Shown here one piece after another: positions 33,188 to 41,866 of a stretch of 64,000 bases of DNA. A program made the position numbers and the translations under genes. The DNA comes from JAHJDR01 sp964609965. Lineage in GTDB: Bacteria; UBA10199; JADGCS01. A model generated the notes under the pieces. It was not told the DNA's origin and did no database searches. It saw only the letters and a list, made by a program, of their open reading frames with translations. Each line of letters starts with the position of its first letter. The stretch's first letter is position 1. The stretch lies in the NCBI GenBank assembly GCA_964609965.1, contig CAZSTS010000006.1:1-64000 (forward strand), read 5' to 3'.

Positions 33188-35242
33188 ATGACAGTAGACC
33201 ACGTTCAAACATCATATAGCATTTACTTAGGTGATGATCAGAGACGCTATTTATCAGATCAAGGACCATGGCAAAACGATATTGTGTCACAAGGTCTTGA
33301 GCCCACAGCGTTACGCAATATTTTCACTGAGGCTACAAATCCAGCCGTTATTCTCAAATTATTAGAAAAAGCGTATGGCACTATTCAAGAATCAATGAGC
33401 GTAGATGATAGAAGAGGTTACGGGGCTGTGCGTTTTACTGGGCTTATTGGTATGGGAGATTTATTTGATCTGGGATGTCCTGCAGAAGTGAGATCACTTA
33501 TTATGTCTATTGCTCAGTACTTAGGGATTAGTCCTGAGCTTGTTTTTAGACTTCTCCTTCCAGGCAATCACGATGGCGGACAGTATATGGGAAGCATTTG
33601 GTCTCCCAGAAACTTTTTTGGTCTCATTAATCTTGGAGGGAAAGATTACCAAGAAGATATCTGTGGTCCTGATCCACGGATCTCTGTTGAAGATCGTGTA
33701 GAAGCCTTTGATTGTATTGTTCGACAACAAGAGGCCTGTTCAGATCAAACGCGTGAAAATGTGACAGTAGACATAGAAAGAGGCAATGGCAGGATTTTTT
33801 CTTTAGAAAATTCAAATGAGAGAATTCGTTTTAAGGATACTGAGCAGGCTTTTCAGAAACTTTGGACGCCTACACCTGAATTAGATCGTTGGGATGCTGT
33901 TATGCATTTCAATACCGATCAAGAAAATCATGAAGAAAATGGAGTGCGCGATTGGATTCATCTACAGGCTTTTAAGCAAGAGGAATTTGAATTGGCTGAT
34001 GGGAAGACAGTTCCCATATACAATATAGGCTTGGACACCCAAGACTTTACAGCTTCTCCAGCTTTCCAGGGTTCAGTAAAAGGTCATGTCTCAGCTTTTC
34101 AGGTGAGTGCTGTTGAAACTTTTATGGATTCAAAGATTCAAGCAAATCCAAATGCCAAGTTCAAGATTTCGATGCATTACCCCATAGAATCCCTTGTACA
34201 GAGTTCAAAAGAATCTGTGAAGCGGTTGCTCTCTAGAGAAGAAGTGATTCTTGTTGCAGATGGTCATGAGCACAGACAGCGATATGACCGTGATCTAAGA
34301 CATGTTATTAGTTTGCCGAGTCGTAAAACGCCTTTGGCTCGAATTTGTGTTCCATCAGGAATTGATAACCCTCGGGCTATGGTGACAGAGAAAATGATAT
34401 TCAGTGATGGAGGAGAACCTGGTAAATACACGGTAAGATTTGAATTTGAATTCATAGGTTTAGAACCTGAAGATATTGCAACGCCAGAGGGGAATCCAAG
34501 AGTTTATGCAAAACTCGAAGAATTCAGACAGGGATTACTTGATCAAAGATGTGGGTATTTTGGTCAAGGAGAATGGGATCAAGGACGAGAAGCCTGTAGC
34601 GATGGTACGGAATATGATTTTATCTATTCTAATGCAGAGGCTTTGGCTGAAAGAGTTCCAGGTGATTTACGGTTTGTAGCAGAGAGCCGTGAAAGTCGTT
34701 GTAAGCAATTTGCGAGGATCCTAAGAACCCTTTTCAGTGTAAAAGATCAGCTCATGAATCGACTCACTGTTCTTGCAACAATACCGCAAATGAGCGCTGA
34801 TTTTGAAAGTTATCTTGTCTATTTAGAATGTGTCCATGAATTGCTCGTTGATGAGGGCAGAGATGATTTGGCCAAAACACTGAGAGGCAAGATTGTTTAT
34901 ATGGAAGCGGCTAAAGTATTATGGGAAGAAGAGTATTCTCAGGTGGAAGAAAGAACTGGTTTTAAAAGAAGAATAGCTTTTAATGATCTGTACACGAGAG
35001 CTAAGCTTTATGATACTGTAGAGTTTCTCAATAATAACTTACCAAAAGACAGTGATGCCAATTTATTTTCTGTTATTGTTGGCCTAGAATCTTCGGAGGA
35101 AGATTTTATGCAGTATTACGGTGTAGAGGGAGTAGATTCAGTTTCAGATTCAAAGCATTTGCGAGAGGAAATGAGGAGTGTTTTAGATCCTAATACGAGT
35201 GATAGAGAATCTTTTTCGTATCGGTATGAGGTTGTTGAATGA
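33188..35242 (+). CDS. Calcineurin-like metallophosphoesterase, large orphan form
   Basis: In this 684-residue soluble protein without a signal peptide, metallophosphoesterase motifs appear in order. GMGDLFD is near residue 94, LLPGNHDGG near 125, ISMHYP near 333 and VADGHEH near 359. These supply the usual Asp/Asn/His metal ligands, but the N-terminal D-x-H block is not obvious. The C-terminal 280 residues are helical and unrecognised. Family members hydrolyse phosphomono- or diesters; the substrate is unknown. The ATG at 33188 is used; a TTG two codons upstream is also in frame and neither has a Shine-Dalgarno site. It stands alone, followed by nested palindromic repeats. Confidence 0.7.
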   Translation: MTVDHVQTSYSIYLGDDQRRYLSDQGPWQNDIVSQGLEPTALRNIFTEATNPAVILKLLEKAYGTIQESMSVDDRRGYGAVRFTGLIGMGDLFDLGCPAEVRSLIMSIAQYLGISPELVFRLLLPGNHDGGQYMGSIWSPRNFFGLINLGGKDYQEDICGPDPRISVEDRVEAFDCIVRQQEACSDQTRENVTVDIERGNGRIFSLENSNERIRFKDTEQAFQKLWTPTPELDRWDAVMHFNTDQENHEENGVRDWIHLQAFKQEEFELADGKTVPIYNIGLDTQDFTASPAFQGSVKGHVSAFQVSAVETFMDSKIQANPNAKFKISMHYPIESLVQSSKESVKRLLSREEVILVADGHEHRQRYDRDLRHVISLPSRKTPLARICVPSGIDNPRAMVTEKMIFSDGGEPGKYTVRFEFEFIGLEPEDIATPEGNPRVYAKLEEFRQGLLDQRCGYFGQGEWDQGREACSDGTEYDFIYSNAEALAERVPGDLRFVAESRESRCKQFARILRTLFSVKDQLMNRLTVLATIPQMSADFESYLVYLECVHELLVDEGRDDLAKTLRGKIVYMEAAKVLWEEEYSQVEERTGFKRRIAFNDLYTRAKLYDTVEFLNNNLPKDSDANLFSVIVGLESSEEDFMQYYGVEGVDSVSDSKHLREEMRSVLDPNTSDRESFSYRYEVVE

Positions 35243-35246
35243 CATT

Positions 35247-35306
35247 GTAGGGGTAGGTCTTGCTTTGCCTTGGCGTAGCTTCAGCGAAGCCAGGTGCCTA
35301 CCCGTA
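35247..35306. repeat. Nested palindrome (GTAGGGGTAGG outer, GGCGTAGC inner)
   Basis: The outer arms GTAGGGGTAGG and CCTACCCG enclose a second palindrome, GGCGTAGCTTCAGCGAAGCC. The outer part is a diverged copy of the family at 53046-53072 and 57041-57067, so one repeat appears to have inserted into another. A third palindrome, GGCCAGC-TTT-GCTGGC, follows at 35401-35416. The rest of the 290-bp gap is AT-rich, with nothing recognisable. Confidence 0.75.
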
Positions 35307-35532
35307 TTTAACGTGCGCCCGAAGGAAGGTTTCTTTTTGTCTCTCTCCTTTCAAACGGAAAAAAATAATTACAAATACTATTTATAGCTTCATTTTTGAA
35401 GGCCAGCTTTGCTGGCGGACAAAAATAACGACTACTATTTGAAATCGTATTATTTTTTAATCGTTTTCAAGGAAGAGACGGTTTTTTTTTGCCTTACGGC
35501 AAATTAGGTTTTTATAGGGGCCTGTGGGATGA

Positions 35533-36879
35533 CTAAACAATCTCACCCAACAAATCATACTCAAACGCATCCACAATCTTCACATCACAAAATGATCCGA
35601 TTTTAGCAGAGCCACTGCGAATAAGTACCACACCATCAATATCTGGGGCTTGGCCGTATGTTCTGCCTTGGTAAAGGAGTTCAGATTCTTGGGATTCGCC
35701 TTCAAAGAGAACTTTGACGGTTTTACCAATGAGAGATTTGTTCTTTTTGAGTGAGATTTCTTTTTGAATGCACATGAGTTCGTGAAGACGTTCATCCATG
35801 ACTTCTTCTTCCACATGGTCTGCCATATCATAAGAAGAAGTGCCTTCTTCATTCGAATATTTAAAAACGCCCACACGATCGAATTCAATTTCTTTCAAAA
35901 AACTTTTCAGTTTTTCAAAATCACTTTCAGTTTCTCCAGGGTGCCCTACAATAAAAGTTGTGCGTAGGGCGATATCAGGAATGTTGGTCTTCAATTGGTT
36001 AAGAAGCCGATAGATATAGCTGCTAGAAGATCCTCTCTTCATCATTTTCAATAATCGATCACTGATGTGCTGGAGCGGAATATCAACGTACTTGGCTATG
36101 TGCGGGTGATGGGCAATAAGTTCCACAAGTTTATCAGGAAACTGAAGAGGGTACATGTACAAAAGGCGGATCCAAAAATCACCTGATGCATCTTCGAGTT
36201 TTTTGAGCAGTTTATAAAGTGATGAACGTGTTTTGAGGTCCCTTCCATATTCATTTAGATCCTGGGCAACAAGATTAAACTCTTTCACACCATTTTTGAC
36301 ACCTTCTTTAATTTCTTCGCAAATATCATCTGGTGTTCGAGAAATAAGCTCACCTCTGATAAAAGGAATGGTGCAAAAACTACAAAGATGTGAACAGCCC
36401 TCAGAGATTTTAACATATTTTGTGTAAAAGGGCGTTGTTTGAACGCGCGGTGTGAGGTGATCGGGCAAAAACCGCTTATTGTGTACGAAAGACTTTTTTT
36501 CCTTCCCAGATAATTTATCTTGAATAAGATGGGAGAGATTTGGGTAATCGCTCATGCCTACAAAAAGATCCACTTCAGGCAAAAGTGTAGGGAGCTCTTT
36601 AATGTAACGTTGTGGCAGGCAACCTGTGATGACAATGAGCTGACAACCACCTTTTTTCTTTTTTTCAATCACTTCCAAAATAGTATCGATAGATTCTTTT
36701 TTGGCATCTTCAACAAAAGAGCAGGTGTTGATGATGGTGACATTTGAATTATCGTCTGGTGCTACAATGCTGTAATCATCTTTATTCAAGATGCCAATCA
36801 TGGCCTCTGTGTCCACAAGGTTTTTTGGGCAACCTAAAGAGATGAAGTTGACGGTGGTTTTGTGGGGCGTCTGCGTCAT
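35533..36879 (-). CDS. rimO: Ribosomal protein S12 methylthiotransferase
   Basis: This is a 448-residue radical-SAM methylthiotransferase. The N-terminal UPF0004 domain begins FISLGCPKNLVDTE with Cys17, and further cluster Cys residues are in NTCSFVEDA and ITGCLPQRY. The radical-SAM motif is SEGCSHLCSFCTIP, and a TRAM-like domain ends the protein. SLGCPKNLVD distinguishes RimO from MiaB. It methylthiolates the conserved Asp of ribosomal protein S12. I use the ATG at 36879; a GTG at 36915 would add 12 residues without a better site. It is transcribed alone. Confidence 0.95.
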   Translation of the reverse strand: MTQTPHKTTVNFISLGCPKNLVDTEAMIGILNKDDYSIVAPDDNSNVTIINTCSFVEDAKKESIDTILEVIEKKKKGGCQLIVITGCLPQRYIKELPTLLPEVDLFVGMSDYPNLSHLIQDKLSGKEKKSFVHNKRFLPDHLTPRVQTTPFYTKYVKISEGCSHLCSFCTIPFIRGELISRTPDDICEEIKEGVKNGVKEFNLVAQDLNEYGRDLKTRSSLYKLLKKLEDASGDFWIRLLYMYPLQFPDKLVELIAHHPHIAKYVDIPLQHISDRLLKMMKRGSSSSYIYRLLNQLKTNIPDIALRTTFIVGHPGETESDFEKLKSFLKEIEFDRVGVFKYSNEEGTSSYDMADHVEEEVMDERLHELMCIQKEISLKKNKSLIGKTVKVLFEGESQESELLYQGRTYGQAPDIDGVVLIRSGSAKIGSFCDVKIVDAFEYDLLGEIV

Positions 36880-36990
36880 GATAGGCTTGATAGACAAGGG
36901 AGTGGGGTTTGTCACTACTAATTTAAGGGTAGGTTAAGTTCGCATAGTTGAAATTCCTCTCCACTCAGGTTAAGAGGTGAAGCATCATTT

Positions 36991-37659
36991 ATGAAAAAAG
37001 CTATCGCAAATAGATCGTTTTTATTTCTTCTCAGTTTTTTTCTTCTCATTTGTCTCATTAGGCAAACCCCTCTTGTCATCGAATTGGATAGATTTATTTA
37101 TCACCAAGCCCTCGATCTTTCTCAATCCAGGATTTGGCTTAGATTCTGGCATATTGTCACCGTGTTTGGTTCAGGTATCTATGTTTTTACTTTAGCTGGA
37201 GTGTTAGGGGCTATTTTATTGTGGCGGAAACGGAACATAAATGCAGTGGCTTTTGTGATGCTGCTGGTTTTATTTTTTTCCATGCCTTCTTTGATAAAAC
37301 TCGTTTTTGCATTAGAGCGGCCAGTAGGTTTTGCGTGGTTTTACCCTGAGCTTAAGAGTTATACTTTTCCCAGTGGGCATGCTTTTAATGGGGTTGTTCT
37401 TTTTTATTTCCTTCCTCGCTTGTATCAAAGGTTGTTCAATCCCACTTCGCCCATTTCTTCATCGCTTAGGTTTTACCTTTCAAAACCTGTTTTTCTGACA
37501 GGTATTTCTCTCATAGGCTTAAGCCGAGTGTTTTTGGGTGTTCATTGGTTTTCGGATGTTTTAGCAGGATCTTTATTAGGTGGTACTGTTTGCTTGCTCG
37601 CTTTTGGGGTTTATAAAGGCCTAGGGTTAAGTGATTACTCTGAGCGTATTTTTGGATAG
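36991..37659 (+). CDS. PAP2-family membrane phosphatase
   Basis: This 222-residue protein with about six membrane helices has all three PAP2 motifs: KLVFALERP, TFPSGHAFNG and SRVFLGVHWFSDVLAG, including the catalytic His residues. Such enzymes dephosphorylate phosphatidate, undecaprenyl diphosphate or similar lipid phosphates at the outer face of the inner membrane. AAGAGGTGAAG precedes the ATG. Its 3' end overlaps the convergent nadK gene by 33 bases. Confidence 0.92.
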   Translation: MKKAIANRSFLFLLSFFLLICLIRQTPLVIELDRFIYHQALDLSQSRIWLRFWHIVTVFGSGIYVFTLAGVLGAILLWRKRNINAVAFVMLLVLFFSMPSLIKLVFALERPVGFAWFYPELKSYTFPSGHAFNGVVLFYFLPRLYQRLFNPTSPISSSLRFYLSKPVFLTGISLIGLSRVFLGVHWFSDVLAGSLLGGTVCLLAFGVYKGLGLSDYSERIFG

Positions 37660-38547
37660 AGATACAGAAAGCTCATCTCCATATTCCATACTATAATAGA
37701 CTGTTGGTCCATCAAGGTAGATGCGTGATTTAAGCATCTTTGTCATGATTTTTAGTTTTTGTTTTTTTGCTAGAAACTCATGGATGATTTTATAAGGATT
37801 GGTTTTGCCGGGAAAGAAGGGCTCTCGAACAAAGAATTGCAATCGATTATCGTTCGGTCTTTGTTTGTTTCCGCCTGCAGCGTGCATGGCTGCTGTAGAC
37901 CCAAGAGGTGTGGATACCCAGATTCCAGAGCTTTTTTGGTCTTCACGACGTCCATTGTATTTTGCAATATAACGACTTGTGGCAGCTGGGGAATAATTTG
38001 TAAAAAGTATATCATTAATAGGTTCAATAGGCAGGGGTTGGCCATTGATTTGAATTTTCATGCGAAGCAGATCTTTTACCTTGTACTTGTTGTCTAATAT
38101 TTCAGCTAATTTTTTGGGGAATTGGTTGTATGTGATAGAACAGAGGGCTCCTACAGAGTTTGTGGGAACTGAATTCACTCCAAGCATGAGTTGATTCTTA
38201 ATATAGTGTGAGGCCCTTAAGAAAGTGCCGTCACCTCCAATGGTAATCACAAGATCATAGCCTTTGAAATTCTTTGAATGACTTCGCGATGAAAATCTGT
38301 ATTTTATATTATGGGCTTTTAGAGTTTTTCGTATGAGATCTAATGACCTCACATGTTGTTTATGTGTCGAGAGAAGTTTGCTTGTAGAGGGGTGTCGTTT
38401 TTTAATGAGTTTTGATAAGATGCCATTACTCAAGTCGAGAATATACTTTTGATAAACAGAGCGTTTATAAACAACAAAAACTTTTTTGATCCTCCTCTGC
38501 TTTGCTACGGCGGACAAGTGAGATTGGTTTTTATTTTTTTGTATCAT
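37627..38547 (-). CDS. nadK: NAD kinase
   Basis: This 306-residue ATP-NAD kinase has the GGDGT motif (104-108) in LVITIGGDGTFLRAS, the NSVPTNSVGALCSI segment, and SSGIWVSTPLGSTAA. It makes NADP+ in the cytoplasm. Family members usually begin close to KKVFVVYKR; here about 20 extra residues precede it, and part of them (LSAVAKQRRIKK) is encoded by a dispersed palindromic repeat. The ATG overlaps the end of the aconitase gene by 17 bases. A TTG within the repeat is a possible alternative start. Confidence 0.93.
   Translation of the reverse strand: MIQKNKNQSHLSAVAKQRRIKKVFVVYKRSVYQKYILDLSNGILSKLIKKRHPSTSKLLSTHKQHVRSLDLIRKTLKAHNIKYRFSSRSHSKNFKGYDLVITIGGDGTFLRASHYIKNQLMLGVNSVPTNSVGALCSITYNQFPKKLAEILDNKYKVKDLLRMKIQINGQPLPIEPINDILFTNYSPAATSRYIAKYNGRREDQKSSGIWVSTPLGSTAAMHAAGGNKQRPNDNRLQFFVREPFFPGKTNPYKIIHEFLAKKQKLKIMTKMLKSRIYLDGPTVYYSMEYGDELSVSLSKNTLRVIT
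38491..38518. repeat. Palindromic repeat fragment inside nadK 5' end
   Basis: CTCTGCTTTGCTACGGCGGA is an imperfect palindrome related to the GGCCAGCTTTGCTGGCGGAC copy at 35401. It encodes residues 11-18 of NAD kinase in frame. Confidence 0.6.
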
Positions 38548-40795
38548 TTGAAATTTTATTCAGAGCAGAGCCTGCTTTAAACCACTCGATTTGATCTAAA
38601 GTCAATGTGTGTTTCACTGTAATTTCATCTGATGTGTTGTTCTCATGATCGATTTTAACAACAAGGGGTTTTTCTGGCGCAAGATCTTTGAGACCCAGAA
38701 CACTTACCCGATCTTTTTCTCCAAACTTGTTGTAGTCATCTGCGTTTGCCAGAACAAGAGGGAGAACGCCTTGTTTTTTAAGATTTGTTTCATGGATGCG
38801 GGCAAAACTTTTCACAATAACAGCTTTGCCACCTAGATAACGTGGTTCCATAGCGGCATGCTCTCGGCTAGAGCCTTCGCCATAATTTTCATCTCCCACA
38901 ACAACCCAGCCTAGGTTTTTGGCCTTGTAGGACCTGGCTATTTTTGAAAGCTCTTGGTCAGTTTCTTTTGTGAGCTGATTCAGTCCAGTACCGATTTTGT
39001 CTGTATAGGCATTTGTAGCACCAGTGAGCATATTATCGCTGATATTATTTAAATGGCCTCTAAACTTTAACCAAGGCCCTGCAGGAGAAATATGGTCAGT
39101 CGTACATTTGCCTTTTGCTTTGACGAGAATAGCTAGATCGATAAAGTCTTTTCCATCCCAAGGAGAAAAAGGCTCTAAAACTTGAAGCCGTTCACTTTGT
39201 GGGTTGATGTTAACGTCGATTTTTCCTGTCTCAGAAGCTGGTGCAACATAACCACTTATTTTCATATCAAATCCGGCTTTGGGAAGTTCATCTCCAACAG
39301 GTTCGTTGAGAGAAACGGTTTTGCCTTCTTTGTTTGTCAGTTTATCAGTCTTGGGATTAAATGAGAGGCTTCCTGCTAAGGCGAGGGCGATTACAGATTC
39401 GGGAGAACCAATAAAAGACAATGTTTCTGGGTTGGCGTCATTTCGAGCGCGGAAATTACGGTTAAAAGAACTGATGATTGTATTTTTTTCACCTTTTTTA
39501 ATGTCATCACGTTGCCATTGTCCAATACAGGGTCCGCAAGCATTGGCCAGGATAGTGATTCCCAAGTCTTGAAAAATGGCCATTTGTCCATCACGCGTGA
39601 TGGTATTCAAAACTTGTTCTGAACCGGGAGTGATCACGAGTGGTGTTCTCAGTGTGAGTCCTTGTTCAAGGGCGTTTTTGGCAATGTGCGCCACTCGATC
39701 AAGATCTTCATAAGATGAGTTCGTACAACTTCCTATCAAAGCATAAGAAACTTTATCAGGATAACCTTCTTTTTCTGCTTCAGTTGCTAGTTTTGAAATA
39801 GAACGTGATTTATCAGGTGAGTGAGGACCAACAACATGGGGTTCAAGTGTACTTAAATCGATTTCGAGAATACGGTCATAGTATTTTTGAGGATTTTTTT
39901 GAACATCTTCATCAGGTCTTAAGTGTTCAGCGACGTTGTTTGCCATGTTAGCCCATTCTTCGCGCCCTGTGGCGTTAAGATAGGCGGCCATTTTTTCGTC
40001 ATAAGGAAAAAGAGATGTTGTCGCACCGTGTTCAGCACCCATGTTGCAGATTGTAGCTTTGCCTGTGCATGAGATTGATGAAGTACCTTCTCCAAAATAT
40101 TCTACAATATGACCGGTACCACCTTTAACAGTGAGCGTTTCGCAAACTTTTAAAATAACATCTTTTGCTGATGTCCAGCCATTCAGCTTGCCTTTAAGAT
40201 GAACACCAATAACGCCAGGCCAAGAAAGGCCAAAAGGTTGACCAACCATGACGTCGACAGCATCAGCACCACCAATACCAATAGCTACCATACCAAGACC
40301 ACCAGCATTAGGTGTATGAGAGTCTGTACCAATCATCATGCCGCCTGGAAAAGCGTAGTTTTCTAAAACAACTTGGTGGATAATGCCTGCTCCAGGTTTC
40401 CAGAAACCAATGCCATATTTTTGAGAGGCAGTGTGGAGAAAATCATAAACTTCTTTGTTCTCATTTTCGGCAACAGCAAGATCTTCTGCGGCTCCTGTGT
40501 GGGCACGGATAAGATGGTCACAGTGAACAGAGGAGGGGGCTTTTACTTTAGGGATGCCAGAGGACATGAATTGTAACAAGGCCATTTGGGCTGTGGCGTC
40601 TTGCATGGCAACGCGGTCTGGAGAAAAAGAAACCACACGTTTTTTTGGATTTTTATCAATTTCTTGTTCTTGATGTAAGTGGGCAAATAAGATTTTTTCT
40701 GTGAGAGTGAGAGGTCTTCCAAAGTGCTCTCTTGCTTTTTCCATTTTTGCTGGAAGGGCTGAATAGTATTGTTGAAGGCGTTCGTTACGAGTCAT
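38531..40795 (-). CDS. acn: Aconitate hydratase, mitochondrial type
   Basis: This 754-residue aconitase converts citrate to isocitrate in the TCA cycle. Substrate and cluster motifs are clear: MIGTDSHTPNAGGLG, the [4Fe-4S] Cys in GSCTNSSYEDL and the Cys pair in ANACGPCIGQW. The C-terminal swivel domain contains KCTTDHISPAGPW and GEGSSREHAAMEPR. The length and motifs resemble the mitochondrial/Bacteroidetes-type aconitase rather than bacterial AcnA (about 890 residues) or AcnB. GGAG precedes the ATG by 7 bases. It overlaps nadK by 17 bases, so the two are probably co-transcribed. Confidence 0.95.
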   Translation of the reverse strand: MTRNERLQQYYSALPAKMEKAREHFGRPLTLTEKILFAHLHQEQEIDKNPKKRVVSFSPDRVAMQDATAQMALLQFMSSGIPKVKAPSSVHCDHLIRAHTGAAEDLAVAENENKEVYDFLHTASQKYGIGFWKPGAGIIHQVVLENYAFPGGMMIGTDSHTPNAGGLGMVAIGIGGADAVDVMVGQPFGLSWPGVIGVHLKGKLNGWTSAKDVILKVCETLTVKGGTGHIVEYFGEGTSSISCTGKATICNMGAEHGATTSLFPYDEKMAAYLNATGREEWANMANNVAEHLRPDEDVQKNPQKYYDRILEIDLSTLEPHVVGPHSPDKSRSISKLATEAEKEGYPDKVSYALIGSCTNSSYEDLDRVAHIAKNALEQGLTLRTPLVITPGSEQVLNTITRDGQMAIFQDLGITILANACGPCIGQWQRDDIKKGEKNTIISSFNRNFRARNDANPETLSFIGSPESVIALALAGSLSFNPKTDKLTNKEGKTVSLNEPVGDELPKAGFDMKISGYVAPASETGKIDVNINPQSERLQVLEPFSPWDGKDFIDLAILVKAKGKCTTDHISPAGPWLKFRGHLNNISDNMLTGATNAYTDKIGTGLNQLTKETDQELSKIARSYKAKNLGWVVVGDENYGEGSSREHAAMEPRYLGGKAVIVKSFARIHETNLKKQGVLPLVLANADDYNKFGEKDRVSVLGLKDLAPEKPLVVKIDHENNTSDEITVKHTLTLDQIEWFKAGSALNKISNDTKK

Positions 40796-40858
40796 AAAAA
40801 CTCCAAATGATATTGTTTTTTGATGGGTTAATAGGGAATCTTAAAGAAAGAGGCAAGT

Positions 40859-41866
40859 TCAAACCCTCACCTTGATGGCCCCAGGGATAATTTGCAGTGT
40901 CATATCGCCTTGGCCGTAGGTTTCGCCATCGACCTCGCATTTTAACTTCGGATTTCTGTTGAGGGCTTTTAGGGAAACTTTATGTGCTTGGTAGGTTTCG
41001 AGCACTTTTGATGAAATGAGCTTTTTCTTGGTGTACATCTGTGGAAAGTGGAGCAAAAATTTAAGAAGGGTTATATCTTTAATCACAACAACATCAAAAA
41101 CACCATCATCCAGTTTGGCATGGGGAGCAGGGCGCATCCCTCTTCCAAAGTATTGGCCATTGGCTACAATAAGATTGGTGAGGTTGATATCGGACCGATG
41201 GGATTTGGAGGCTTGGGACATTAGGGATTTGGTTCGCGGGTTCCCGGGTTCCCGGGTTCTCGGGAATAAATTCAGGGTGACAGGGATGTTTTTGTATTTG
41301 AGAATTCCTTGGAAGGTACCTGTTAGATAGCGCACAAGGGCTGGGAGCAGGCGATTTTTTGCATTCACATGCTTCATGATAGCAGCGCCCAAACCGATTT
41401 CGGCAATATTGATAAAATAGCGGTCATTGTATCTTTTATCTCGAAACCGAACACGCCCCACGTCGACTTTTTTACATTTTTTGCTCTTGATACGCTTGAT
41501 GGTCTTTTCGTAATTACGTTCTATCTTCAGAGTCCTGATAAAATCGCCCCCACTTCCAAAGGGGAGGATTCCAAGTTCGGTTTTTGGGTTAATTTGATGC
41601 CCGTTTTCAAAAAAACCATTCACCACTTCATTGAGCGTGCCATCTCCCCCCATCGAAACAATCACCCTATAACCGGCTTTAATGGCTTCTCTCGTTAAAA
41701 GGGTCGCGTGTCCTGGTGCGCGTGTGAATTTATGATCAAATTTTAGGAGATGTTTTGTTAGAAAAGGTTCTAAATGGCGTTTCCATCTCTTTCTAAGATT
41801 GTTTCCGCCAGCCACGGGATTGGCAATGATCATGATGTTATTTTTTTTACCTGTTTTGATAGTCAT
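40859..41866 (-). CDS. YegS/BmrU-type lipid kinase
   Basis: This is a 335-residue protein with the diacylglycerol-kinase catalytic fold: IIANPVAGG at the start, MGGDGTLNEVVNG (GGDGT 73-77) and LPFGSGGDFIRTL. Its C-terminal beta-sandwich contains NGQYFGRGMRPAPHAKLDDGVFDVV and CEVDGET. It should phosphorylate a lipid acceptor. A loop near residues 200-220 (FPRTREPGNPRTKSLMSQ) is encoded by an 8-bp tandem repeat (41231-41266) and looks like an insertion. The start shares ATGA with the stop of the upstream Fe-S gene, making it the last gene of the flavoprotein operon. Confidence 0.87.
   Translation of the reverse strand: MTIKTGKKNNIMIIANPVAGGNNLRKRWKRHLEPFLTKHLLKFDHKFTRAPGHATLLTREAIKAGYRVIVSMGGDGTLNEVVNGFFENGHQINPKTELGILPFGSGGDFIRTLKIERNYEKTIKRIKSKKCKKVDVGRVRFRDKRYNDRYFINIAEIGLGAAIMKHVNAKNRLLPALVRYLTGTFQGILKYKNIPVTLNLFPRTREPGNPRTKSLMSQASKSHRSDINLTNLIVANGQYFGRGMRPAPHAKLDDGVFDVVVIKDITLLKFLLHFPQMYTKKKLISSKVLETYQAHKVSLKALNRNPKLKCEVDGETYGQGDMTLQIIPGAIKVRV
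41231..41266. repeat. GGTTCCCG 8-bp tandem repeat within the lipid kinase gene
   Basis: Four units of GGTTCSCG type (GGTTCGCG, GGTTCCCG twice, GGTTCTCG) lie in frame inside the coding sequence. They encode a Pro/Arg/Gly-rich loop. Confidence 0.85.

Noticed and set aside
35460..35510. Terminator for rimO (GCC-TTAC-GGC with a T-run)
   Set aside because: The T-run precedes rather than follows the stem in the direction of rimO transcription, and the stem is short.
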